A DNA stretch of 64,000 nucleotides from Prochlorococcus sp. AG-402-K22 (GCA_003216755.1 QCIJ01000003.1:1-64000), one strand, 5' to 3'; shown: positions 27,410-38,505, counted from the stretch's first letter. Translations and numbers: made by a program. The notes: generated from the sequence alone by a model not told the origin.

Positions 27410-29272
27410 CTATCCAGGCATTTTACTTTCAGCTAAGAGAGTTTTAAGATCGTCTCCCTCTATTACTTCTTCTTGGAGAATTTTTTGAGAAATTGATTCA
27501 AGAAGAGGTAAATTATTCCTTAATATATTAAGTGCAGTTTCATGCGCATCATCAACTAAATCTCTAACCTCTTTGTCTATCGCTTGAGCAGTAGCATCAC
27601 TAACAGATCTTCTAGGATTATTTCCATTTCCTAAAAACTGACCTCCTCCTTGTTTGTCATAGGCAAGTGGACCAAGAATATCACTCATACCAAATGTACC
27701 AACCATTTGCTCTGCAATATCAGTTGCTCTTTGTAAATCATTTGAAGCTCCCGTAGTAATCTTCCCAAAGACGACTTCTTCTGCAGATCTTCCCCCAAGA
27801 AGAGTTGCTATTTGTCCTTTTAATTCATCTTTAGAGTTTAGGAATCTTTCTTCAGTTGGCAATTGAAGAGTATAACCTAAAGCACTCATGCCTCTAGGAA
27901 CAATTGAAATTTTTGCAACTTTTGAACCTCCAGGCATAAGATGACCAACTATTGCATGACCTACTTCATGATAGGCAACAACTTTCTTTTCATCATCTTG
28001 AAGTACTCTACTTTTCTTTTCAAGTCCAGCTACTACTCTTTCAATGGCTTCACTTAAATCCTGTTGTTCTACACTTTTTCTTTTACCTCTGGCAGCAAGT
28101 AAAGCAGCTTCATTAACCATGTTAGCCAAATCGGCTCCAGCAAATCCACTAGTAGCTTGTGCGATAGAATCTAAGTCGATTGAATCGGCTAGTTTAACTT
28201 TTTTTGTATATATTTCTAATATAGTTTTTCTACCTGATAAGTCTGGCCTATCTACTAAGACTTGTCTATCAAATCTTCCAGGTCTTAGAAGTGCAGCGTC
28301 AAGAACTTCTGGTTGGTTTGTAGCAGCTAAGACTATTACTGGCTTATCATTCGAGGCAAAACCATCCATTTCAGTAAGTAGCTGATTTAAAGTTTGTTCT
28401 CTCTCATCATTACCACCAACTACCCCCATTGATCCTGAACGACTTTTGCCAATAGCATCTAGTTCATCAATAAAAATTATGCAAGGCGCTTTTTTCTTAG
28501 CTTGTTCAAATAAATCCCTAACTCTTGCTGCACCTGCACCTACAAAAAGCTCAACAAACTCAGAACCTGAAATAATGAAAAAAGGAACCTCTGCTTCCCC
28601 AGCAACTGCCTTAGAGAGAAGAGTTTTCCCTGTTCCTGGAGGTCCCACAAGAAGTACACCTTTAGGTATTCGTGCCCCTATATCAGTATACCTTTCTGGC
28701 TTCTTTAAAAAATCAACTATTTCTGTTAACTCGTCCTTAGCTTCATCTACTCCTGCTACATCAGCAAATGTAACTTTGGATTCATCGTCAGGAACATAAA
28801 CTTTAGCTTTACTTTTAGTAAAACTTAGAGCTCCTTGAGCACCTCCTCCTCCCATGCTTCTTCTAGCAAAGAATTGTAAGACAAGTATAAAAATCAAAGG
28901 TGGAACAACCCAACTTAAAATAGTTGAGAAAAAATTAGGTTTTTTAGGAGGAGCCGCAGCGAATTCGACCCCTTTATTTTCCAACCTTTGAGGAAGGTCC
29001 ATATCAAAAATTGGGGTGGTTGCCAAAACTGAAGGAGCACCTTCTTCAGCTCCATTTAGCTCATATCGTATTTGCTCTTGTGTTATGTATGCTCTCTTAA
29101 CTTCGCCGTCGTTGACTTGGTCAATAAAGAGTGAATATGGAACTCTTGGTATTTGCATATTTTGATTAGGGAAAAGGCTACTAAATAAAAGTAATGCTCC
29201 AACTCCGATTAAAATGATATTTACAATTCCAAATCTTCTATTAGGTTGATTATCGTCTTGTCTTATCGGCAT
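27410..29272 (-). CDS. ftsH: ATP-dependent zinc metalloprotease FtsH
   Basis: About 620 residues. An N-terminal helix (~15-35), a lumenal/periplasmic domain and a second helix (~120-140) anchor the hexamer; the AAA module has Walker [17 protein letters not shown], and the SRH; the protease site is [12 protein letters not shown] (HExxH) with the distal acidic ligand in [15 protein letters not shown] chose the ATG at 29272 (MPIRQDD) over an in-frame TTG at 29284. Cyanobacteria have several FtsH paralogues, two of which repair photosystem II by degrading D1; which one this is cannot be settled by eye. Confidence 0.95.
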   Translation of the reverse strand: MPIRQDDNQPNRRFGIVNIILIGVGALLLFSSLFPNQNMQIPRVPYSLFIDQVNDGEVKRAYITQEQIRYELNGAEEGAPSVLATTPIFDMDLPQRLENKGVEFAAAPPKKPNFFSTILSWVVPPLIFILVLQFFARRSMGGGGAQGALSFTKSKAKVYVPDDESKVTFADVAGVDEAKDELTEIVDFLKKPERYTDIGARIPKGVLLVGPPGTGKTLLSKAVAGEAEVPFFIISGSEFVELFVGAGAARVRDLFEQAKKKAPCIIFIDELDAIGKSRSGSMGVVGGNDEREQTLNQLLTEMDGFASNDKPVIVLAATNQPEVLDAALLRPGRFDRQVLVDRPDLSGRKTILEIYTKKVKLADSIDLDSIAQATSGFAGADLANMVNEAALLAARGKRKSVEQQDLSEAIERVVAGLEKKSRVLQDDEKKVVAYHEVGHAIVGHLMPGGSKVAKISIVPRGMSALGYTLQLPTEERFLNSKDELKGQIATLLGGRSAEEVVFGKITTGASNDLQRATDIAEQMVGTFGMSDILGPLAYDKQGGGQFLGNGNNPRRSVSDATAQAIDKEVRDLVDDAHETALNILRNNLPLLESISQKILQEEVIEGDDLKTLLAESKMPG

Positions 29273-29386
29273 GATTGTTAACAATTTTGAACTTATTATA
29301 AACTAAACGATGAGTTTCCGTCCTTGTATTGTTTTTTTTGGGTAAGAACCGTACGGCAATTAGACCCATAAAAACTATTAATAAAA

Positions 29387-30481
29387 TTAATCTTTAAATG
29401 AACCTTTAACGCAAATATCATCACCTATCAAACCAACCTGAGAATCTGTTAATTTAATAATTTCATGCATTTCTTCAAATTCAAAATCTCCCAAGGGGTT
29501 CATACTATTTGCGCCACCTAAAATTTTTGGAGCAATGAAGGTAATAATTTCCTGAATACAATTAGATTTGATAGCAGCGGTTGCCAATTTAGGGCCACAT
29601 TCCCAAAGAACTTTATTAAACCCTCTTTTAGCAAGGATTTTTGCAATTAACTCAGGATTGTCTGATGATACCCTTTCAACCTCCACACATTTTGGAATCC
29701 TTTTTAGATAGCTTTCATTAGCTGTAGAAGAATCATAAATAACTAAAGTTTTTGCCTTATTACAATTCCAAAGATTAGATCCTAAAGGAAGATCTAAACT
29801 TTTTGTAAAAACAACTCTCAAGGGCTCTGGATTTTTTAAACCTCTAGTACTCAAAAGTGGATTATCTTTCCTCAATGTATTTCCACCAATGATTATTGCA
29901 TCAAATTCTGATCGAAAAGAGTGAACTAGTGACCTTGATTCTTTATTAGTAATCCATTTACTTTTTCCATTTTTTAACCCGATCCTGCCATCAATGCTCA
30001 TGGCCCATTTAAGAACACCAAATGCCTTTTTTGTAATATTCCTATGAATGAAATCCTTATTTAAGTTTAAGGATTCTTTTTTACATAATCCTAAGTGAAC
30101 TTGAATTCCTGCTTCTTTTAGCAACTTAATGCCTTTGCCAGAGACTCTTTTATCAGGATCTTGAATAGATATATATACCTCTTTTATACCAGAGGATATT
30201 ATCTTATCTACACATGGAGGTGTTTTACCTTGGTGGCAGCAGGGTTCAAGATTTATATAAATTGATCCACCTTTAGCGTCCTTTTTTAAATTGCTAAAAG
30301 CCATTGCCTCAGCATGGGGCATTCCTGCCTTAAAATGGAATCCCTCTGAAATAAGGTTTCCATTTTTATCAAGTATTACTGCTCCAACTCTAGGGTTAGG
30401 ACTCGTTGTATTTTTGCCTAAAGAAGCCAAAAAAATTGCTCTTTTCATCCATTTTGTATGGTTTTTATTTTTCTCATCCAT
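29387..30481 (-). CDS. ribD: Bifunctional riboflavin deaminase/reductase
   Basis: The 364-residue protein combines the N-terminal cytidine-deaminase fold (~1-145; zinc ligands in HAEAMAF and PCCHQGKTPPC) with a C-terminal NADPH-dependent reductase (~150-364; KWAMSIDGRIG, IIGGNTLRKDNP, KVLWECGP). It performs steps two and three of riboflavin synthesis. It follows the DUF3122 gene by 15 bases on the same strand. Confidence 0.95.
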   Translation of the reverse strand: MDEKNKNHTKWMKRAIFLASLGKNTTSPNPRVGAVILDKNGNLISEGFHFKAGMPHAEAMAFSNLKKDAKGGSIYINLEPCCHQGKTPPCVDKIISSGIKEVYISIQDPDKRVSGKGIKLLKEAGIQVHLGLCKKESLNLNKDFIHRNITKKAFGVLKWAMSIDGRIGLKNGKSKWITNKESRSLVHSFRSEFDAIIIGGNTLRKDNPLLSTRGLKNPEPLRVVFTKSLDLPLGSNLWNCNKAKTLVIYDSSTANESYLKRIPKCVEVERVSSDNPELIAKILAKRGFNKVLWECGPKLATAAIKSNCIQEIITFIAPKILGGANSMNPLGDFEFEEMHEIIKLTDSQVGLIGDDICVKGSFKD

Positions 30482-30496
30482 CTCGTCAATAAATCA

Positions 30497-30997
30497 TCAA
30501 TTAAGTGATCTCCATTCTTTTACAACAAAGGGAGGTACAGGTAACTCAGAAAAGACCCCTGATAAAGTTAATCTTAGTGGCCTATTTTTATCTAAATTTT
30601 CAATCAGCTCATCAAGATCAAATTCGGCAGCAGCTTGTCTGCTGTCATTAGCTAATTCTACATTAATTAATGTTTTGTCATCAAGGGACCACTTTTTTCT
30701 CCCAGATTCAACCCTCAAATTAGTTGGATGATCAATTCTAAGATTTCCTGGATAACCTATAACCCTTAAGATTAATTGATCTTCAAAAAGAGGCGATTTG
30801 TAAGCGACTAATTGCCAAGTTTCAAAGTCCAAATCCCTTAAAAACTCACTGCTAGCATTTATAAATTCTCCATTAATTTCCGTTTCTGAAATTTCTGCTT
30901 GTACTTTTATTGGGTTAAAAAATAGGAATAGGAGCAAAATAAAAGAGAATATACCTTCTAAAAAAATATTCTTATTTGATTTTGTAATTTTCTTCAT
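30497..30997 (-). CDS. DUF3122 family exported protein
   Basis: The 166-residue protein has a signal sequence (~10-34, with an AxA-like VQA site) and a mature domain with the DUF3122 layout: FETWQLVAYK, then LILRVIGYPG, a His-containing strand, and a final PVPPFVVKEW. The family is restricted to cyanobacteria and of unknown function; periplasmic or thylakoid-lumen location is inferred from the signal. Its start overlaps the preceding small gene by 26 bases. Confidence 0.75.
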   Translation of the reverse strand: MKKITKSNKNIFLEGIFSFILLLFLFFNPIKVQAEISETEINGEFINASSEFLRDLDFETWQLVAYKSPLFEDQLILRVIGYPGNLRIDHPTNLRVESGRKKWSLDDKTLINVELANDSRQAAAEFDLDELIENLDKNRPLRLTLSGVFSELPVPPFVVKEWRSLN

Positions 30998-31277
30998 TTT
31001 CAGAATCCATCAGGGCGTCAAGAGTTACAGCTGTTCTCACAATAGCTTGGTATCTTTTGATTATTTTACGATTTTTTTCTATAACTCGAGATAAATTCAA
31101 AGTATCTTTTTCAGAATAGCTACATGTTAAATCGCTAGAATCTTCTTCAATAAACTCAAACTCACTATCTTTATTAATTAGAGTTAACAATAAATCATGC
31201 AATCTCTTTCTCCTTTCAGACAATTGATTTATTATGGTAACTCTAAAAATAATAGGATAATTTAATAAAACATTCAA
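30972..31277 (-). CDS. Small conserved-looking protein of unknown function
   Basis: A frame of ~101 residues, rich in charged residues (SERRKRLHDLL, VIEKNRKIIKRYQAIVRT), probably helical and cytosolic. I recognise no family. There is no ATG: candidate starts are TTG at 31277 and an internal TTG at residue ~19, with ATA codons between them, so the N-terminus is uncertain. It overlaps the DUF3122 gene by 26 bases and is divergent from cobL, which suggests a real operon member. Confidence 0.6.
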   Translation of the reverse strand: MNVLLNYPIIFRVTIINQLSERRKRLHDLLLTLINKDSEFEFIEEDSSDLTCSYSEKDTLNLSRVIEKNRKIIKRYQAIVRTAVTLDALMDSENEENYKIK

Positions 31278-31305
31278 ATAAATAAGGTTCTTTTAATAAA
31301 TATCC

Positions 31306-32580
31306 ATGACTGAAAAAAAAAGAAAAATTCATGTAATAGGGATAAATTCTTATAAATTTGAAGATTTACCTATTAAATTACAAAATCTGTTTCTAGAGAC
31401 AGTTTCTATTGCAGTTCCTAATTCATATTTTGAAAAAATTAAATCATGGAGTCAAAATAATTTAGAAAAGAAGAAATCATTTTTTGCAAGCAAAAGTAAT
31501 AACGAACTTATTAACTGGCTTAGATCTCAAAAAACTGATGTTATTTTAATATCAAGGGGAGATCCTCTCTGGTATGGAATTGGGAGAATACTTCTAGAAA
31601 ATTTTTCAAAAGATGAGTTAAGTTTCTACCCTTCAAATAATTGCATTCAATTAGCATTTAGTAAGTTAAAGATTCCATGGCAAGATACTGTTAATGTAAG
31701 TATTCATGGCAGAGATTCGACTAAGTTAGTTGAGGCTCTCAAAGCGAGGCCTTCAAGTTTGGCTATTATTACAGATTCAAACAACAAAAGTTTAGAAATA
31801 ATCAAAAAAAACTTATCAGAATTAAATCTAATTAACTTCTATGATTTTTGGCTTTGTGAAGAGATAGGATTCGATAATGAAAAAATAAGAAAATTAAATC
31901 TCAAAGAGTCATTACCCACTGTAATATCATGTTTAAACATTGCTATTCTTATAAAAACTCAGAAAAATTATTCAAATAATAATCTCCCTCTTTTCGGAAT
32001 CAATGACAGTATTTTTAAGACTTTTGATGATAGACCAAATTTATTAACCAAAAGAGAGGTTCGAATTCAAATCTTAGCTGATTTAGAGCTCCCGAGAAAT
32101 GGTACTATTTGGGATATAGGAGCAGGTTGTGGGTCAATTGGCTTAGAGGCATTAAAATTAAGGCCTAATTTAGATTTGTTTTGTATCGATAAAAGGATTG
32201 GATCAAAAGCATTAATACTAGAAAACTCAAAAAGACTTGGCGTTAAACCAAAATTTATTTTTGAAGAAGACATAATTAATACCTTGAACAGTAGAAATTT
32301 AAGTTCTTTTGAAAAACCTAATAGATTATTAATTGGAGGATGTGATAAAAAGACTAAACTTCAAATTATTAATAGACTGTCTCAGGGCATGAGTATTGGA
32401 GATATTATCGTTATCCCAATAATTGATATTCAAACTATTAAAGTGTTGAAAGATGAATTAAAAGATAAAAATTTCAAAACAAATTTAAGTTTAATTCAGA
32501 CCTATAAAAGCTTAACTATCGCTGAGGGGATGAGACTAGAACCAAATAATCCTGTTTTTCTTTTAAAAGGGAAAAAATAG
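31306..32580 (+). CDS. cobL: Precorrin-6Y C5,15-methyltransferase (decarboxylating), CbiE-CbiT fusion
   Basis: The 424-residue protein joins CbiE (~1-200; HVIGIN start and ISRGDPLWYGIG, the tetrapyrrole-methylase GDP motif) to CbiT (~235-424; GTIWDIGAGCGSIGLEAL, the SAM site). Together they methylate C5 and C15 of precorrin-6Y and decarboxylate the acetate side chain in cobalamin (pseudocobalamin) synthesis. The gene is convergent with nadK. Confidence 0.92.
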   Translation: MTEKKRKIHVIGINSYKFEDLPIKLQNLFLETVSIAVPNSYFEKIKSWSQNNLEKKKSFFASKSNNELINWLRSQKTDVILISRGDPLWYGIGRILLENFSKDELSFYPSNNCIQLAFSKLKIPWQDTVNVSIHGRDSTKLVEALKARPSSLAIITDSNNKSLEIIKKNLSELNLINFYDFWLCEEIGFDNEKIRKLNLKESLPTVISCLNIAILIKTQKNYSNNNLPLFGINDSIFKTFDDRPNLLTKREVRIQILADLELPRNGTIWDIGAGCGSIGLEALKLRPNLDLFCIDKRIGSKALILENSKRLGVKPKFIFEEDIINTLNSRNLSSFEKPNRLLIGGCDKKTKLQIINRLSQGMSIGDIIVIPIIDIQTIKVLKDELKDKNFKTNLSLIQTYKSLTIAEGMRLEPNNPVFLLKGKK

Positions 32581-32593
32581 ATTTTAATGATTG

Positions 32594-33502
32594 TTATTTG
32601 TCAGGTTTAGCCACATGGGGCAACCCCCAACCTAGTTTATTTCTTAAAACTTGGAAAAATTCGTGCTCTTCAAGTCTAATAAACTTTACTGAGTGTTTAC
32701 TTTTTCTTATTAAAACTCTATCTTCAGGCCAAACATAACAACCAGCATTTCCATCAACAACCATTACCAACCTTTCAGGAGTTGCAGGGAATACAGTGAC
32801 TGGCTCTGAATCATTAAAAACCAATGCTCTGGATGCCAAGGAATGTGGTGCAATTGGGGTTAATTGTACAACTGGGCAATCAGGCGTAATAACTGGCCCT
32901 CCAGCACTTAGAGAATAGGCAGTAGATCCAGTTGGGGTAGATAAAATCACTCCATCAGCTGAAATATCCACAGGAGCATGTCGCCCTATAGAAATCTCAA
33001 AATGACACATACTTGTCAGAGGTTCTCTATGAAGAGCCATCTCATTAAGGCAGAGAGACTCCCATCTCCTCTGATCATTCCTCATTACACTAATGATAAA
33101 GCAGGTTCTTTCTTCAATATCCCAATTACCAGTAATGATTTTATCTATTGCCTCATCAAGATTAGATAAATAAGCTTCTGCAAGAAAACCTAAATGACCA
33201 GTATTTATTGTAAGGATTGGAATTTTAGCAGGTGCTGTTTGCCTTGCTGCAGAAAGCACGGTTCCATCTCCGCCAAGAACTATTGCAAATTCCATTAACG
33301 AGTCAAACCCCTCGGGGACACAATTCGTATATCCCAAAGGACGAACATGTTGATCAGGATTGGCGAATCCAACCATCCCGCCAGAACTACTTACTCTTAC
33401 AACTTCATAATTGGAATTTTCCAATTTTTTCTGAACAGAACTTGCAGTTTGAACAGCAAGTTCTTTTCCATCATTAACAATTAGCCCTGCTTTACGTACC
33501 AA
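32594..33502 (-). CDS. nadK: NAD kinase
   Basis: The 302-residue protein shows the NAD kinase motifs [11 protein letters not shown] and [10 protein letters not shown], with the substrate-binding NEMALHREP and the conserved [16 protein letters not shown] segment. It phosphorylates NAD+ to NADP+. The C-terminal REDGxG-like end is replaced by a basic tail. It stands alone between cobL and pheS; cyanobacteria commonly have two NAD kinases. Confidence 0.94.
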   Translation of the reverse strand: MVRKAGLIVNDGKELAVQTASSVQKKLENSNYEVVRVSSSGGMVGFANPDQHVRPLGYTNCVPEGFDSLMEFAIVLGGDGTVLSAARQTAPAKIPILTINTGHLGFLAEAYLSNLDEAIDKIITGNWDIEERTCFIISVMRNDQRRWESLCLNEMALHREPLTSMCHFEISIGRHAPVDISADGVILSTPTGSTAYSLSAGGPVITPDCPVVQLTPIAPHSLASRALVFNDSEPVTVFPATPERLVMVVDGNAGCYVWPEDRVLIRKSKHSVKFIRLEEHEFFQVLRNKLGWGLPHVAKPDK

Positions 33503-33572
33503 TCAAACAACTAAATCTATGACCATCTTAAACTAATTTACTGGACAATACTAATTTAAAATTTCAATTTTA

Positions 33573-34580
33573 TTAGAACTGCTCTAGGAATCTAAGATCA
33601 TTTGTATAAAATTTTCTGATGTCGTCAATCTGATGTCTTACCATACAAAACCTTTCAACTCCTAATCCAGCTGCGAATCCAGTCCATTTCTCAGAATCTA
33701 TCCCTAACTTCTCTAGTACCATAGGATCTACCATTCCGCAGCCCATTACTTCTAACCATTTACCTTTCCATTGAACGTCTACTTCAGCAGAAGGTTCAGT
33801 AAATGGGAAATAACTGGCCCTAAATCTTACGGGAATATCTCCAAAAAAGGTCTTTAAAAAAGTAAGAACCGTTCCTCTTAAGTGACTAAAATTAGTATCT
33901 TGATCTATACATAAAACCTCAACCTGATTAAAAACAGGTGAATGAGTAGCATCAACAGCATCTCTCCTGTACACTCTCCCGGGAGCAATAATTCTTACTG
34001 GAGGAGGATTTTTTTCTAAGTATCTTACTTGAACTGGAGAAGTATGAGTCCTTAAGAGTCGATTCTCATCTAAGTAAAAAGTATCCTGCATATCTCTAGC
34101 AGGATGATTTTTAGGTATATTAAGAGACTCAAAATTATAAAAATCAGTCTCTATTTCAGGACCACTTTCAACTGAGTATCCTAAACCACAAAAAATATCT
34201 ATTATTTCATCTTGAGTTGAAATCAAGGGATGTTTACTGCCTCGGGGCGTTCCAACTGGAGAAATTGTTACATCAATTTTTTCTTTTTTAATCTTTTTAT
34301 CTAAGGCTTCGCTGTTAAGATGATTTTTTCTTTCAGTTATTAGTTCTTGCAAATTTATCTTTATTAAATTTGCCTTCTGGCCAATAATTGGTCTATCAGT
34401 AGCAGATAATTTACCCATTGTTTTCAAGATGATTGACAAATCGCCTTTTTTTCCTAACAAGGAAACTCTCAATTGATCCAGTTCTTCATGAGTATTAGAA
34501 TTATCTATATTATTTTTTGCTGTTAGAGAAAGATTATTTAGTTTTTCCTCAATTTGACTTAATGATTCAATTTGACTCAC
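33573..34580 (-). CDS. pheS: Phenylalanyl-tRNA synthetase alpha subunit
   Basis: 335 residues. An N-terminal coiled coil (~1-90), then the class II aminoacyl-tRNA synthetase core: [31 protein letters not shown], the motif 2 loop in [28 protein letters not shown] and motif 3 [14 protein letters not shown]. It charges tRNA-Phe with the beta subunit, which is encoded elsewhere. It is divergent from surE with a short shared promoter region. Confidence 0.96.
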   Translation of the reverse strand: MSQIESLSQIEEKLNNLSLTAKNNIDNSNTHEELDQLRVSLLGKKGDLSIILKTMGKLSATDRPIIGQKANLIKINLQELITERKNHLNSEALDKKIKKEKIDVTISPVGTPRGSKHPLISTQDEIIDIFCGLGYSVESGPEIETDFYNFESLNIPKNHPARDMQDTFYLDENRLLRTHTSPVQVRYLEKNPPPVRIIAPGRVYRRDAVDATHSPVFNQVEVLCIDQDTNFSHLRGTVLTFLKTFFGDIPVRFRASYFPFTEPSAEVDVQWKGKWLEVMGCGMVDPMVLEKLGIDSEKWTGFAAGLGVERFCMVRHQIDDIRKFYTNDLRFLEQF

Positions 34581-34648
34581 TGATATAGTAAAAATAAGTA
34601 TTGCTTTATCTTACTTAAATATCGTCCATAAATAAAATGTATTGATTA

Positions 34649-35458
34649 ATGAAACCGTTAAATATATTAATTAGCAATGATGATGGTGTTTTTGCAGCGG
34701 GGATAAGAGCTTTAGCAAATTCAGCGCAAAAAAGAGGACATAAGGTAAAAGTAGTATGTCCTGACCAAGAAAGATCAGCTACTGGTCATGGCCTTACTTT
34801 ACAATCTCCAATAAGGGTGGAAAAAGCTGACGAATTATTTGGAGAGGGAATTGAAGCTTGGGGATGTTCTGGCACACCTGCTGATTGCATCAAATTAGCA
34901 CTATCTGAACTCTTGGATCATAAACCTGATCTAATACTATCTGGAATAAATCACGGGCCCAATTTAGGGACAGATATTTTTTGTTCAGGCACAGTCGCTG
35001 CAGCTATGGAAGGCACTTTAGAAAATGTTCCCTCCATGGCAATAAGTGTTGCAAGTTTTAAATGGAAAAATTTTGAATTTACTGGAGAAATTGCAATGAA
35101 TATTGCCGAACAAGCAATTAACGATAATTGGCCACCTTCACTTCTATTAAACTTGAATATACCCCCTTGCGAGAAAAGCAAAATTAAACAATTATCCTGG
35201 ACAAGATTATCAATCAGAAAATATAAAAATCAATTTTCCAAAAGAGAAGACCCAAGGGGTGACGATTATTATTGGCTCGCCGGTGAGGTAGTTTTAGATC
35301 TTAAATCAAAAGGTTATGGTCCAAAGAAATGGCCAAGTGACGTATCGCAAATACAAGAAAATAAAATATCTCTTACACCCGTTGAGCCAGATTTATTTTG
35401 GAGGGGTAATTTAGACAAATTACCAAAGATTCATAATTCATTTATAAATCCTTCTTAA
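34649..35458 (+). CDS. surE: 5'/3'-nucleotidase SurE
   Basis: The 269-residue protein has the SurE signature [17 protein letters not shown] with the metal ligands Asp-Asp, and [13 protein letters not shown] and [12 protein letters not shown] (the second metal and phosphate sites). It dephosphorylates nucleoside monophosphates and short polyphosphates. It overlaps the convergent DUF3611 gene by 21 bases. Confidence 0.95.
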   Translation: MKPLNILISNDDGVFAAGIRALANSAQKRGHKVKVVCPDQERSATGHGLTLQSPIRVEKADELFGEGIEAWGCSGTPADCIKLALSELLDHKPDLILSGINHGPNLGTDIFCSGTVAAAMEGTLENVPSMAISVASFKWKNFEFTGEIAMNIAEQAINDNWPPSLLLNLNIPPCEKSKIKQLSWTRLSIRKYKNQFSKREDPRGDDYYWLAGEVVLDLKSKGYGPKKWPSDVSQIQENKISLTPVEPDLFWRGNLDKLPKIHNSFINPS

Positions 35459-35971
35459 AAGCCATAAAGAAAAGCAAAGTCCAAAAAAATGAGCCGCAAT
35501 AACTTGTGTGTTGCTGAGAACTGATAATATTTCAAGTCCAGTAATTGGAATATCAGATGTCGCTGTTATCAATTGTCCAGTTGTTTGAGAAGATGCTTGT
35601 ATAAATAAGGCACCCATAAGAGCTTGATATCCAATTAAACCAAACAAAATTCCTAATAAATCAACTATCAGTCCTCGTTTTATCAATTTACTGGTTTGTC
35701 CCCTTGAGGGTCTTGCGTTGCTTGCGATTGCTCTTCCTGTTCTAACTATTAACCAACCCTGCCAAAGACTAAAAAGTAGTAAAATCAAGGATATTGTAGT
35801 AAGCGATAGACCAGGTGCTAAGCCAAGCTGCCCTTCGCTATTATTTACAACATTTGAAAAAAGCAAAACAGCTGCAACAACAACACCTAAAATGGACTGA
35901 ACCCAAAAACGTACCCATCCAATGCGCCGCATTCCAAATGAAAGGGACTGAAAATCAATTTTGTCAGACAT
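35438..35971 (-). CDS. DUF3611 family membrane protein
   Basis: The 177-residue protein begins with [15 protein letters not shown] and has about four hydrophobic helices (~20-40, 55-75, 100-120, 150-172), with a conserved [18 protein letters not shown] loop. That is the cyanobacterial/plastid DUF3611 pattern (inner-membrane, function unknown). It is convergent with surE and divergent from ribF. Confidence 0.8.
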   Translation of the reverse strand: MSDKIDFQSLSFGMRRIGWVRFWVQSILGVVVAAVLLFSNVVNNSEGQLGLAPGLSLTTISLILLLFSLWQGWLIVRTGRAIASNARPSRGQTSKLIKRGLIVDLLGILFGLIGYQALMGALFIQASSQTTGQLITATSDIPITGLEILSVLSNTQVIAAHFFGLCFSLWLLRRIYK

Positions 35972-36039
35972 TCATTTGATTGAATAAACTATAATCTATT
36001 CAAATTTGCCATCAAAATCATAAAATTGCACGTAATCTT

Positions 36040-36963
36040 TTGATCTCTTTAATATCGCCATCTGAAGTTAAGAATCCTACTTCAATAGCTATTGGAAGTT
36101 TTGATGGCCTACATGCTGGCCACAGAAAATTAATTAAAAGTGTAGTTGAAGAAAATCAATATACCCCAACAATTGCTAGCTTCTGGCCTCATCCCAGAGA
36201 AGTTTTATATAAAGAGACGCGTCTTAGACTTGATCTCCCTTATGAAAAACTACCTATTCTTGAAGATCTTGGGATTGAACAATTAGTTCTGATTCCTTTT
36301 GATAAAGAACTATCTAAATTGAGTGCAGAGAGATTCCTAAGAGATATATTGATAAATCAATTACAAGCAAAAAACATTTCTGTAGGTGCTAATTTTAAAT
36401 TTGGTTTCAGAAGAAGTGGAGACATAAATACTATAAAAAATACAATTAAAGAAACTGATATTAAATTAAAAATTACTCCAGTTTTAGAAGACAAAGAAGG
36501 TAGAATCAGCAGCAGCAGGATAAGAGATTTACTAGAGAAAAGTGATCTTAAAAATGCTTTCCAAATTCTTAATAGGCCTTATAGTTTTAATGGAAAGGTT
36601 GTTAAAGGTAAAGGGATTGGAAAAAGTATAGGATGGCCCACCGCAAATCTTGAAATAGATGGCAGAAAATTTTTACCGGGAGAGGGCGTCTACGCATCTT
36701 GGACAACCATAGAAAATTCCAACCAAAAAATTGAATCTGTTATGAATCTTGGCTCTCAACCAACAATAAATCCTTTATTGCCATCTGCAGTTGAAGTTCA
36801 CTTAATAAATAGAGATATCGATCTATATGGTTTAAACCTATCTGTAGAACCAGTTGAAAAGCTTAGATCTCAAATCAAGTTTAAGAATATAGATCAACTT
36901 TCTAATCAAATTAAAAAAGATAGAGATAATGCCCTAAGAATTTTTAAAAAATATAAAAAATAA
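36040..36963 (+). CDS. ribF: Bifunctional riboflavin kinase / FAD synthetase
   Basis: The 307-residue protein has the FAD-synthetase nucleotidyl site IGSFDGLHAGHRKLI (the G-x-FDG-x-H-x-GH motif) and SSSRIRDLLEKSD at the end of that domain, then the flavokinase domain from ~190 (GKGIGKSIGWPTANLEID, then GVYASW). It opens with a TTG. It is followed after seven bases by thiE. Confidence 0.94.
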   Translation: MISLISPSEVKNPTSIAIGSFDGLHAGHRKLIKSVVEENQYTPTIASFWPHPREVLYKETRLRLDLPYEKLPILEDLGIEQLVLIPFDKELSKLSAERFLRDILINQLQAKNISVGANFKFGFRRSGDINTIKNTIKETDIKLKITPVLEDKEGRISSSRIRDLLEKSDLKNAFQILNRPYSFNGKVVKGKGIGKSIGWPTANLEIDGRKFLPGEGVYASWTTIENSNQKIESVMNLGSQPTINPLLPSAVEVHLINRDIDLYGLNLSVEPVEKLRSQIKFKNIDQLSNQIKKDRDNALRIFKKYKK

Positions 36964-36970
36964 ATTAAAA

Positions 36971-38026
36971 ATGCTTAATTCCAATTCTACAAATGCCGAT
37001 GATTTAAGAATTTATCAAATTATTGACGCTAATCTAGATAGAGCCAGAGAAGGCCTAAGAGTGCTAGAGGATTGGGCTAGATTTGGTCTAGGCAAAGAAA
37101 AATATGTTGAAAGGATTAAAAATTTTAGACAAATTTTAGGAAAAAATCATTTAGAAGTTTATAAACAATCTAGAAATCAAATTGAGGACAAGTGTAAAGG
37201 TTTGACCCATCAAGAGCAAAGCAAAAGAAAAACTTCTGAGCAAATTATAAGTTCTAATTCAGGCAGAATTCAAGAAGCATTAAGAGTCATAGAAGAATTC
37301 TCAAGGCTGCATAATAATGAGCTTTCAAAAATAGCTTCGGAAATTAGATATGAAGTTTATACTATAGAAATAGACCTTTTAAGGTTAAGCAAGTTTAAGA
37401 AGTCGGAGGAAATATTAAAAGAAAATGACTTATATGTAATCACAGATCAAAAGGACAATTTATTAGAAACAATAGAAGAGATTTTGATTGCGGGAGTGAG
37501 AATTATTCAACATAGATTTAAAACGGGAACTGATAAAGATCATCTTCGAGAAGCAATTCAGATTAAAAATCTATGCAAAAAATATAGTTCTTTGTTCATC
37601 GTTAACGACAGAATTGATATAGCTTTAGCATCAAATGCAGATGGCATTCATCTCGGTCAAGATGATTTAAACTTACAAACCGCAAGAAAATTAGTCGGTC
37701 ATTCAAAAATAATTGGTGTAAGTGCAAATAATGAAATTGATATTTCTAATGCTCTAAAAGAGGGTTGTGATTACATAGGAATTGGACCAGTATTTGAAAC
37801 TACAACGAAAACAAATAAAAAACCTATAGGTATTGATAGGATAAAAACATTAACAAAAGATTTAAATATTCCTTGGTTTGCTATTGGAGGAATTAAAAAA
37901 AATAATATTTCATATTTAAAAAGCAATGGTTTCAAAAAAGTTGCCTTAGTTTCGCAATTAATGAATTCTGAAGATCCTAAAGAAGACGCTATTATAATTT
38001 TAAAAGAGTTGTTTCATGAAAATTAA
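36971..38026 (+). CDS. thiE: ThiD2-ThiE fusion: HMP-P kinase-like domain plus thiamine-phosphate synthase
   Basis: 351 residues, about 140 longer than a plain ThiE. Residues ~10-135 (IIDANLDRAREGLRVLEDWARF, then SGRIQEALRVIEEFSR) match the ThiD2 family, an alternative hydroxymethylpyrimidine-phosphate kinase. The C-terminal ~150-351 is a TIM-barrel thiamine-phosphate synthase: HRFKTG, FIVNDRIDIALASNADGIHLGQDD, IGVSANNEIDISNALKEGCDYIGIGPVFETTTK. It makes thiamine monophosphate. It overlaps thiS by 11 bases and follows ribF closely. Confidence 0.88.
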   Translation: MLNSNSTNADDLRIYQIIDANLDRAREGLRVLEDWARFGLGKEKYVERIKNFRQILGKNHLEVYKQSRNQIEDKCKGLTHQEQSKRKTSEQIISSNSGRIQEALRVIEEFSRLHNNELSKIASEIRYEVYTIEIDLLRLSKFKKSEEILKENDLYVITDQKDNLLETIEEILIAGVRIIQHRFKTGTDKDHLREAIQIKNLCKKYSSLFIVNDRIDIALASNADGIHLGQDDLNLQTARKLVGHSKIIGVSANNEIDISNALKEGCDYIGIGPVFETTTKTNKKPIGIDRIKTLTKDLNIPWFAIGGIKKNNISYLKSNGFKKVALVSQLMNSEDPKEDAIIILKELFHEN

Positions 38027-38225
38027 GGTAAATGGTCAGGAAAAAAATATAGAACTTAATCAAGAAAATGCTTTATTATCTACAGCGCTTTATTACATGG
38101 GATATAAACCCAACACAATTGTTGTCGAGTTAAATAATTTAATTATTAATTCAATAAAATGGGAAAAAGTGAAACTTAAAGATGGGGATAATCTAGAAAT
38201 CGTTTCAATAGTTGGTGGTGGTTAA
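38016..38225 (+). CDS. thiS: Sulfur-carrier protein ThiS
   Basis: A 69-residue ubiquitin-like protein ending in Gly-Gly (IVSIVGGG), with the pattern of a beta-grasp fold (KVNGQEKNI, then ALYYMGYKPNTIVVELN). Adenylated by ThiF and thiocarboxylated, it donates sulfur to thiazole synthesis. Translational coupling to thiE is indicated by the 11-base overlap. Confidence 0.9.
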   Translation: MKIKVNGQEKNIELNQENALLSTALYYMGYKPNTIVVELNNLIINSIKWEKVKLKDGDNLEIVSIVGGG

Positions 38226-38334
38226 AAGAAAAGATCTTTGTGTATTCAAAATCTTCATATTTTTTTAAGTTTAAGCTTGAAACAATAACCAAATTTTTTC
38301 CATTTTCGTTTTATATTCTTAGTGTTTAAATAAA

Positions 38335-38505
38335 ATGATGAAAGAAAAAATTGATAATAATTCAAGATCTCTAAAATGGGAGCAAAATGGAGAATTAGCC
38401 CATAAAGATCTCTCTGAGTTAATAGAAAGATTAAAAAATGTAGAAAGTGAACATGCCTCTTCTGAATTATCTAGATTAGGTACAAAATCAAACATAAAAG
38501 ATTAA
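38335..38505 (+). CDS. Small protein, 56 aa, unknown function
   Basis: A short frame from ATG at 38335 (MKEKIDN from the second ATG) with a highly charged, probably helical product (ELAHKDLSELIERLKNV) and no transmembrane segment. I do not recognise a family, but such small charged proteins recur in picocyanobacterial genomes. It lies 109 bases after thiS. Confidence 0.5.
   Translation: MMKEKIDNNSRSLKWEQNGELAHKDLSELIERLKNVESEHASSELSRLGTKSNIKD

Noticed and set aside
28044-28799. Two plus-strand frames opposite ftsH
   Set aside because: They lie wholly within ftsH antisense and show no domain of their own.
29273-29284. TTG start for ftsH adding MLTI
   Set aside because: The ATG at 29272 starts the conserved MPIRQDD sequence; there is no evidence for the extra four residues.
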